NCBI GenBank assembly: GCA_044226535.1
Contig: JBGAGT010000014.1
Coordinates: 45,078-109,077 of the forward strand
Source: VBCG01 sp044226535
GTDB taxonomy: Bacteria; Pseudomonadota; Gammaproteobacteria; Burkholderiales; Casimicrobiaceae
DNA length: 64,000 nt
Direction of reading: 5' to 3'
The notes beneath the pieces are model-generated. The model worked only from the letters and a program-made list of their open reading frames with translations. It had not been told where the DNA came from and made no database searches. Position numbers and translations under genes: made by a program. Position 1 is the first letter of the stretch. The number at the start of each line of letters is the position of its first letter. This document shows, piece by piece, positions 59,832 through 64,000 of this stretch.

Positions 59832-59896
59832 CGGCCCGGGAGTGGGTCCGGCCGCAATGCGTGGCCCATCAGCCCGGGAGCGTGTCCAGCCGCAAT
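59832..59896. repeat. Imperfect 27-base direct repeat behind rpoD
   Basis: Copies at 59832-59858 and 59870-59896 share GCCCGGGAG and CCGCAAT with four differences, starts 38 bases apart. They lie between the rpoD terminator and the integrase stop. Function unknown; possibly remnants of a recombination junction. Confidence 0.6.
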
Positions 59897-59899
59897 CGT

Positions 59900-60955
59900 T
59901 CAGCGTGGCGGCGCGTTGTCCAGCGGACTCGTAACGCCGAGGCCGCCACGGTTGAGGACGTGGGTGTAGATCATCGTCGTCGAGACGTCGCGGTGGCCAA
60001 GCAGCTCCTGGACCGTGCGGATATCGTAGCCGGATTCGAGCAGGTGCGTCGCGAATGCGTGGCGGAACGCGTGTGCCGTCACGGGCTTGGTGACGCCCGA
60101 GCGCCGGGTTGCCGAGCGGATGCCGCGCGACAGGCCGTCTTCGTGCAAGTGGTGGCGGCGCACGATGCCCGAACGCGGATCACGGCTCGGTGCCTTCGCC
60201 GGAAATAACCAGTACCACGCCAACGTCGTGGCCGCATTCGGATACTTGCGCCCGAGCGCGTAAGGCATCTCGACACCCGGCGCCCCGACGGCACGGTCTG
60301 CGCACCACAGCGCTCTTGCGCGATCACGCTGCTGCAACAGATCCGGTGCAAGCGACGCGGGCAGCATCGTCACGCGATCGCGTCCCCCCTTGCCGTGGCG
60401 CACGACGAGCTCCCGCCGACGAAAATCGACATCCTTGATACGCAGGCGAAGCGCTTCCATCAGGCGCATGCCGGTGCCGTAAAGAAGCCGTGTCAGCAGT
60501 TGCGGCGTGCCTTCTGCGTGCGCGAGGATGGCGTGCACTTCCTCCTTGCTCAACACCACCGGCAAGCGCCTAGGCTTCTTGGGCCGCGCAATATCGCCGA
60601 GCCATGGCAACTCGATCGCGAGCACCTCCCGGTACAGGAAGAGCAGCGCCGAGAGTGCCTGCTGGTGGGTTGCAGCCGCGACATCGCGCTCCACGGCAAG
60701 GTACGTCAGGAAGCGCTCGACGGCGTCGGCTCCCAGGTCGCGTGGATGCCGCTTGTCGCTGAAAAGGACAAAGCGCCGGACCCAATCGACATAGGCCTGC
60801 TCGGTGCGATAGCTGAAGTGGCGATAACGAATGGCGTCTCGGACCTGGTCGAGCAGTTTGCGAGGCGGGCCCGGTCCGTGCTGACCGTCGGTAGAGTGAC
60901 CCTCGACGGGTCCAGGCGAGATAGGCGACGCATCCCGATTAGCCGACGCCGACAT
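59900..60955 (-). CDS. intI: Integron integrase (IntI-type tyrosine recombinase)
   Basis: A 351-residue recombinase. Catalytic residues: R in YGTGMRLMEALRLRIKDVDF, K in VVRHGKGGRDRV, HxxR in HAFRHAFATHLLESGYDI, H in LLGHRDVSTTMIYTHVLNRG with the Tyr. The extra helix specific to integron integrases is present: ALGRKYPNAATTLAWYWLFP before the HxxR box. It should capture and shuffle cassettes at attI and attC. Divergent from the cassettes, as usual. The ATG at 60955 is preferred; a TTG at 60970 adds five residues. No LexA-type CTGT-N8-ACAG box was seen upstream. About 30 residues of leader precede the core-binding domain. Confidence 0.95.
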   Translation of the reverse strand: MSASANRDASPISPGPVEGHSTDGQHGPGPPRKLLDQVRDAIRYRHFSYRTEQAYVDWVRRFVLFSDKRHPRDLGADAVERFLTYLAVERDVAAATHQQALSALLFLYREVLAIELPWLGDIARPKKPRRLPVVLSKEEVHAILAHAEGTPQLLTRLLYGTGMRLMEALRLRIKDVDFRRRELVVRHGKGGRDRVTMLPASLAPDLLQQRDRARALWCADRAVGAPGVEMPYALGRKYPNAATTLAWYWLFPAKAPSRDPRSGIVRRHHLHEDGLSRGIRSATRRSGVTKPVTAHAFRHAFATHLLESGYDIRTVQELLGHRDVSTTMIYTHVLNRGGLGVTSPLDNAPPR

Positions 60956-60989
60956 CTTCTTGCGTTTCAAGGACTTCTTCGTTGACCTT

Positions 60990-61053
60990 CCCCGATTATC
61001 CGGTGCAGACTATCCGCTTAGGTATTAGACCAACGACCTATTTCTCGTTAGGT
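60990..61053 (+). other. attI recombination site region
   Basis: The 111-base gap between intI and the first cassette gene ends with GTTAGGT at 61047-61053, a GTTRRRY core site where the first cassette is joined (cut after the G at 61047). ACGACCTA upstream and TTAGGTC form an inverted pair typical of integrase-binding arms. The left limit is an estimate. Confidence 0.75.
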
Positions 61054-61066
61054 CCCGCGATCAACG

Positions 61067-61531
61067 ATGAGCGAGTTCAACCTCCGCTTGGCCGCAAGCC
61101 AAGATCTGAGGCGAGTTGTCGAGTTCAAGCTCGCGATGTTCGAGGAGTCTGGTCACGCGTCTTTGCTGGCGGCAGGCGCTCTGGAGGTCATCCTGAACGA
61201 CTACGAGAGTCTCTACGCTCGAGCTGAAGCGCAACATTTCGTGGCTTGCGTAGGTAGTGCGCTCGTAGCTTGCGCAGGCGCGTTCTTGAAGTCGGATGTA
61301 CCGTTCCGGTATTTCAAGAACCCCATCCACGGGTTCGTGGGTGATGTGTACACGCGCCCTCAGTACAGGCGCAAGGGTCTGGCGAAGTCGCTCAACGAAA
61401 TGGCATTGGATTGGCTGCAAAGCCGAGGTATCACCATGGTTCGCCTCCTAGCATCCGAAGCGGGGCGGCCGTTGTACGAGTCCCTTGGCTTCGTCAACAG
61501 CGACGAGATGTACCGTGTCAGCGGCACCTAA
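61067..61531 (+). CDS. Cassette 1: GNAT-family N-acetyltransferase
   Basis: A 154-residue acetyltransferase. Acetyl-CoA loop VYTRPQYRRKGLAKSLNEMA (RxxGxA), then LLASEAGRPLYESLGFVNSD, the usual end of the fold. N-terminus LRLAASQDLRRVVEFKLAMF. The substrate is unknown; cassette GNATs include antibiotic and other small-molecule acetylases. Its stop lies within the attC core, typical of cassettes. Base composition is less GC rich than the chromosomal genes to the left. Confidence 0.88.
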   Translation: MSEFNLRLAASQDLRRVVEFKLAMFEESGHASLLAAGALEVILNDYESLYARAEAQHFVACVGSALVACAGAFLKSDVPFRYFKNPIHGFVGDVYTRPQYRRKGLAKSLNEMALDWLQSRGITMVRLLASEAGRPLYESLGFVNSDEMYRVSGT

Positions 61532-61603
61532 CCGCTCCATCGAGCCGACGTGCCAAAGGCCGCTGCGCGCCCTTTGCCACGCGGCTCATGTCGAACGTTA
61601 GGC
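61526..61603 (+). other. attC site 1
   Basis: Outer core sites ACCTAAC (61526-61532) and GTTAGGC (61597-61603), 78 bases in all. Inside, AGCCG plus CGTGCCAAAGG pairs with CCTTTGCCACGCGGCT, leaving one unpaired A, the extrahelical base expected of a folded attC bottom strand. Confidence 0.9.
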
Positions 61604-61614
61604 CACAGGCGCAA

Positions 61615-62016
61615 ATGGGCAGCACTACGCAGTGGGTTGGAATTGGCGCGATCCTTGTCGCGTCTTGGGTGCTGACACTTTCGCCCTTCCTCCTGGCAAT
61701 CTATCTTGTTGTTCGCGCTGGCGCAGCATTGCCGCGCAAGTTCGTCTTTGTCTTTGTGGCAACATCATTGGCGTATGGAATCGCGATCTTTGCCTATTGT
61801 TTAATGGTGTTGCCTCTACTTTTGGTTGCAATCTACTTTGTTCCCTCGATGCGCGCGTCTGGCACGTTGCCTGACGAGCCATTTTGGCTTCATGTGTTGA
61901 ATTGGGCAGATATGCATTCCCATTGGATTGTTCCGGCCACAATCGGGCTTCTTGCCGCAATTGTGGTTCCTCGACTGTTTCGCCTTTGGCCGCGAATATC
62001 CAATGCTGTGGCCTAA
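61615..62016 (+). CDS. Cassette 2: small integral membrane protein of unknown function
   Basis: A 133-residue protein of about four helices: WVGIGAILVASWVLTLSPFL, FVFVFVATSLAYGIAIFAYC, LMVLPLLLVAIYFVPSM and HWIVPATIGLLAAIVVPRLF. Not recognised as a known family. The ATG at 61615 is the first after the attC core; upstream in-frame ATGs fall within attC 1 and are unlikely. Clearly lower GC and unlike the chromosomal codon use. Ends inside attC 2. Confidence 0.75.
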   Translation: MGSTTQWVGIGAILVASWVLTLSPFLLAIYLVVRAGAALPRKFVFVFVATSLAYGIAIFAYCLMVLPLLLVAIYFVPSMRASGTLPDEPFWLHVLNWADMHSHWIVPATIGLLAAIVVPRLFRLWPRISNAVA

Positions 62017-62094
62017 CCCGTCGCTCAACTCGGACGTCCCGCATGCGGCGCTTCGCGACCGCAGCGGGCCGCCGGTTAGCTTGTTTCGTTAGGC
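62011..62094 (+). other. attC site 2
   Basis: Core sites GCCTAAC (62011-62017) and GTTAGGC (62088-62094), 84 bases. The arms (CGGACGTCCCGC left, GCGGGCCGCCG right) pair imperfectly around a GC-rich centre. Its inner sequence differs from attC 1 and 3. Confidence 0.9.
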
Positions 62095-62101
62095 AACACA
62101 A

Positions 62102-62548
62102 GTGACGTCAGAGCAAGCACCTGTCCTGGAGGCTTTGTACGCCGCGTTCCCTCCTCGGGTCGTTCCCGGCGTTATCACCCCACATGAGTGCGAAGAGTGC
62201 GCCGCCATACGCCAGTCGCTGGAGGGGCGCACTTGGCACGAGATTTCTAACTCCTTCGCCGAGGAGTTCTCGGGCAGCCTGCCATTGCTGTCACCTGACG
62301 CCTACAACGCATTTCTTCCTGTCTGGCTTCGTGCCGCAGTTGAGCAGCCCGATTCAGAGGCTGCTGCAATGGTGTCAATTAACCTCGGCAACGAGCCAAG
62401 CAAGTTCGCCTTCACACCGTCGCAAGCCTCAGCACTCATCGCCGCAGTCGAGTTTGTCGTGGCTAACAACCTTTGGGGCGTGGATGATGAGGGCAACGTT
62501 GAGCATCTCGCCGCAGTCCACGCTCAATGGAGTGGCGGTGTCGCCTAA
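62102..62548 (+). CDS. Cassette 3: protein of unknown function (DUF6714-like)
   Basis: A 148-residue cytoplasmic protein starting with GTG eight bases after the core site. TPHECEECAAIRQSLEGRTW with the CEEC pair and LPLLSPDAYNAFLPVWLRAA resemble DUF6714-type proteins often found in cassettes; the assignment is from memory and tentative. The CxxC may bind metal. Ends inside attC 3. Confidence 0.75.
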   Translation: MTSEQAPVLEALYAAFPPRVVPGVITPHECEECAAIRQSLEGRTWHEISNSFAEEFSGSLPLLSPDAYNAFLPVWLRAAVEQPDSEAAAMVSINLGNEPSKFAFTPSQASALIAAVEFVVANNLWGVDDEGNVEHLAAVHAQWSGGVA

Positions 62549-62620
62549 CCCCTCCATCGAGCGGACGTCCCAAAGGCCGCTTCGCGCCCTTTGCGCCGCC
62601 GCTTATTTCGAACATTAGGC
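62543..62620 (+). other. attC site 3 with an altered core
   Basis: Left core GCCTAAC (62543-62549); right core ATTAGGC (62614-62620), with A in place of the usual G at the cut position. 78 bases, like attC 1, and nearly the same inside (CAAAGGCCGCT, CGCGCCCTTTG, TTTCGAAC). Confidence 0.85.
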
Positions 62621-62623
62621 ATC

Positions 62624-63208
62624 GTGTCGGCGACTCCTGACATCGAAACTGTGCGTTCGGAAGCGCTACACAAAGTCGGCCGAAACGTGGTCAATTTTCA
62701 AAAGGTCGAAGCCTGTCTCAAGTTCTTGGTTGCCGTATGCAACACCGCTGGGACGCAGACCAACTTGCCGGTCAACATTCGTGAGGAAGCCGCGCGGGTT
62801 GGTCGGGAACCTCTGGGCAACCTCGCAACGGCGCTCAATCGCCGGGTCTTCGATGGAAAGGATGAACCAGTAGTGCCTGAGAATCTATCAGAGCTGTGGG
62901 CGTCGATTTCTATGAGGGTCGATGGCGACGCAGGCTCGAACTTGCAGCGCAAACGAGCGCTGAGAGCACTCGTAACAGAGCGGAACAAGCTAATCCACCG
63001 AGACCTTGTGCGGGTTGACTACGACTCTGTACCTAGTTGTCGGGAGTTGATCGAGCTGTTAGATGCGCAGAACCCCAGGATTCTCGAGCAGTTGTCGGCA
63101 CTCCGATCATTGATCGACTCTTTCAAGTCCAACATCGCAGAGCTGCAAGCTTGGGTGGATTCAGGTGAATTCCTGACGCAGTTTGAGCCCAGGTCTACCG
63201 ATGCCTAA
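62624..63208 (+). CDS. Cassette 4: uncharacterised protein with a HEPN-like RxxxxH motif
   Basis: A 194-residue helical protein starting with GTG four bases after the core site. RALVTERNKLIHRDLVRVDY contains R120 and H125, the Rx4H pattern of HEPN ribonucleases, preceded by long helices (KVGRNVVNFQKVEACLKFLV) as in HEPN proteins. HEPN toxins and defence effectors cleave RNA; whether this one does is inference. Ends inside attC 4. Confidence 0.7.
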   Translation: MSATPDIETVRSEALHKVGRNVVNFQKVEACLKFLVAVCNTAGTQTNLPVNIREEAARVGREPLGNLATALNRRVFDGKDEPVVPENLSELWASISMRVDGDAGSNLQRKRALRALVTERNKLIHRDLVRVDYDSVPSCRELIELLDAQNPRILEQLSALRSLIDSFKSNIAELQAWVDSGEFLTQFEPRSTDA

Positions 63209-63292
63209 CCCTGCGCTGAACCGGACGGGCCGGCACGCGACTTCGGGCAGTCGCGCGCTCGAGCGGCCCGCCGGTTAGCTAGAACGTTAGGC
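63203..63292 (+). other. attC site 4
   Basis: Core sites GCCTAAC (63203-63209) and GTTAGGC (63286-63292), 90 bases. CCGGACGGGCCG on the left pairs with CGGCCCGCCGG on the right around a central palindrome. Confidence 0.9.
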
Positions 63293-63297
63293 GCCCC

Positions 63298-63780
63298 ATG
63301 TACGAGCGACGGTTCACCGCATGGGCCTCGTGGACATACCTTCGCGCAACAATTGAAGGTTGCCCTGGCGTCTACGTGATTGCACGATCCCGAGACAATC
63401 TTGAGGGTGCGGCGTTCAAATGGAGACCGGACATCATCTACATCGGAATGACTAACGCGATCTCTGGATTGCGTGGCCGTCTTAGTCAGTTCGACGACAC
63501 AATTTGCGGCAAACGCTGTACTCACGGTGGCGCAGATCGCGTCAGGTATGGCTACCCCTTCTATGCGCGCCTTGTGCGCTTGCTATACGTCGCAGTGGCG
63601 ACCTTTCAGTGCGATCCGCGGTCAATAGCGCCGTACGATCTTAAGAAAATGGGCGATGTCGCCAAGTTCGAGTTCCAATGCTTCGCCGAATTCTCAAATC
63701 TGTACGGCCGTCTACCGCGGTTCAATGACAAAGTGGGCGCACCTAAACACAGTAAGTCTGGTGAAGCGTATGGCGCCTAA
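63298..63780 (+). CDS. Cassette 5: GIY-YIG-like protein
   Basis: A 160-residue protein. The GIY part is CPGVYVIARS (22-31), the YIG part IIYIGMTNA (46-54), with R61 in GLRGRLSQFD at the catalytic position. A C-terminal half of unknown type follows (KFEFQCFAEFSNLYGRLPRF). A DNA endonuclease activity is likely from the fold. It is unrelated in sequence to the small GIY-YIG protein at 552. Starts five bases after the core site. Confidence 0.75.
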   Translation: MYERRFTAWASWTYLRATIEGCPGVYVIARSRDNLEGAAFKWRPDIIYIGMTNAISGLRGRLSQFDDTICGKRCTHGGADRVRYGYPFYARLVRLLYVAVATFQCDPRSIAPYDLKKMGDVAKFEFQCFAEFSNLYGRLPRFNDKVGAPKHSKSGEAYGA

Positions 63781-63867
63781 CCCGTCAGTAAACGCGGACG
63801 TGCCGGGTACGTGCGATCTTCTGGCGCGTCGCACTGGCGGCACGCCGGTTACATAGTATTGTTAGAC
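63775..63867 (+). other. attC site 5
   Basis: Core sites GCCTAAC (63775-63781) and GTTAGAC (63861-63867), 93 bases, the longest here. CGGACGTGCCGG pairs with GGCACGCCGG, with a central hairpin GTGCGATC/TCGCAC. Confidence 0.88.
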
Positions 63868-63883
63868 CCTCAAAGGACTTTCA

Positions 63884-64000
63884 ATGGCGGAAGTCACCCG
63901 TTCTTCATTCGATTCGCGTCTGGCTCGAATCGAGCCCGACGACCGCCTTGTAGTGCTTGCCCGAACGATCCAAGCGAGAACCGCGGAAGCGGAGACCGTA
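63884..64000 (+). CDS. Cassette 6: start of an uncharacterised gene (cut by window edge)
   Basis: The first 39 codons are visible, beginning MAEVTRSSFDSRLARIEPDD. An AAAGGA ribosome site lies eight bases upstream of the ATG. Too little is present to identify the family. It shows that the cassette array continues to the right. Confidence 0.7.
   Translation, partial: MAEVTRSSFDSRLARIEPDDRLVVLARTIQARTAEAETV

Noticed and set aside
61588..61614. ATG at 61588 as the start of cassette 2
   Set aside because: It lies inside the folded attC 1 and before the recombination point, so it would be lost when the cassette moves; the ATG at 61615 is within the cassette.

Overview
The window reads as a chromosomal segment of a high-GC betaproteobacterium, most likely Burkholderiales or a close relative. 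Supporting signs are the gene order plsY / tsaD / rpsU-yqeY-dnaG-rpoD, the tandem Bug (TctC-type) solute receptors, the Lys/Ala-rich N-terminal extension of RpoD, and a heavy load of short palindromic repeats of the dRS3 kind (core CCCCGCgaaaGCGGGG or TTCCCGCgaaaGCGGGAA). No tRNA, rRNA, insertion sequence or CRISPR array was seen.

Left part (1-12.3 kb). There is a truncated cysteine-motif surface protein, a GIY-YIG nuclease, a toxin-antitoxin pair whose toxin is destroyed by a repeat, and a DUF2283/DUF4258-like pair. These are followed by terC-sucD-sucC, glpK (with a repeat array inserted in frame), a UdgX-like DNA glycosylase, marR plus an MFS transporter, two further relatives of the surface protein (one gutted, one intact with an S74-type chaperone domain), and a YihY membrane protein.

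Middle (12.4-37.9 kb). This is mostly transport and catabolism. A full ugpBAECQ glycerol-3-phosphate system pairs functionally with glpK. A phnDCEE phosphonate-type transporter ends in a HAD phosphatase. Next come an RND pump with its adaptor, two Bug receptors, a ridA-astC-astA-astB arginine-succinyltransferase cluster, a strong candidate small-RNA gene, an exporter next to an oligopeptide-type binding protein, and glutathione peroxidase. All 16 recognised repeat clusters lie in the first 38 kb; none was seen to the right.

Right-central (37.9-53 kb). A fused 5-oxoprolinase/hydantoinase gene has a reading-frame break in a GC-rich tandem repeat and lies divergent from a TRAP transporter dctPQM. 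Then follow ogt, a CBS protein, a ferredoxin-NADP reductase, xerD, a cupin, higBA, ybaK, an S9 peptidase, and divergent folB and plsY.

Right end (53-64 kb). tsaD is divergent from the macromolecular synthesis operon rpsU-yqeY-dnaG-rpoD. Directly behind the rpoD terminator sits a chromosomal integron: an intI-type integrase on the minus strand, an attI region, and at least six gene cassettes on the plus strand separated by five recognisable attC sites. The cassettes encode a GNAT acetyltransferase, a membrane protein, two proteins of unknown function (one with a HEPN-like motif), a GIY-YIG-like protein, and the start of a sixth gene cut off by the window edge. This array is the least conventional system in the window.
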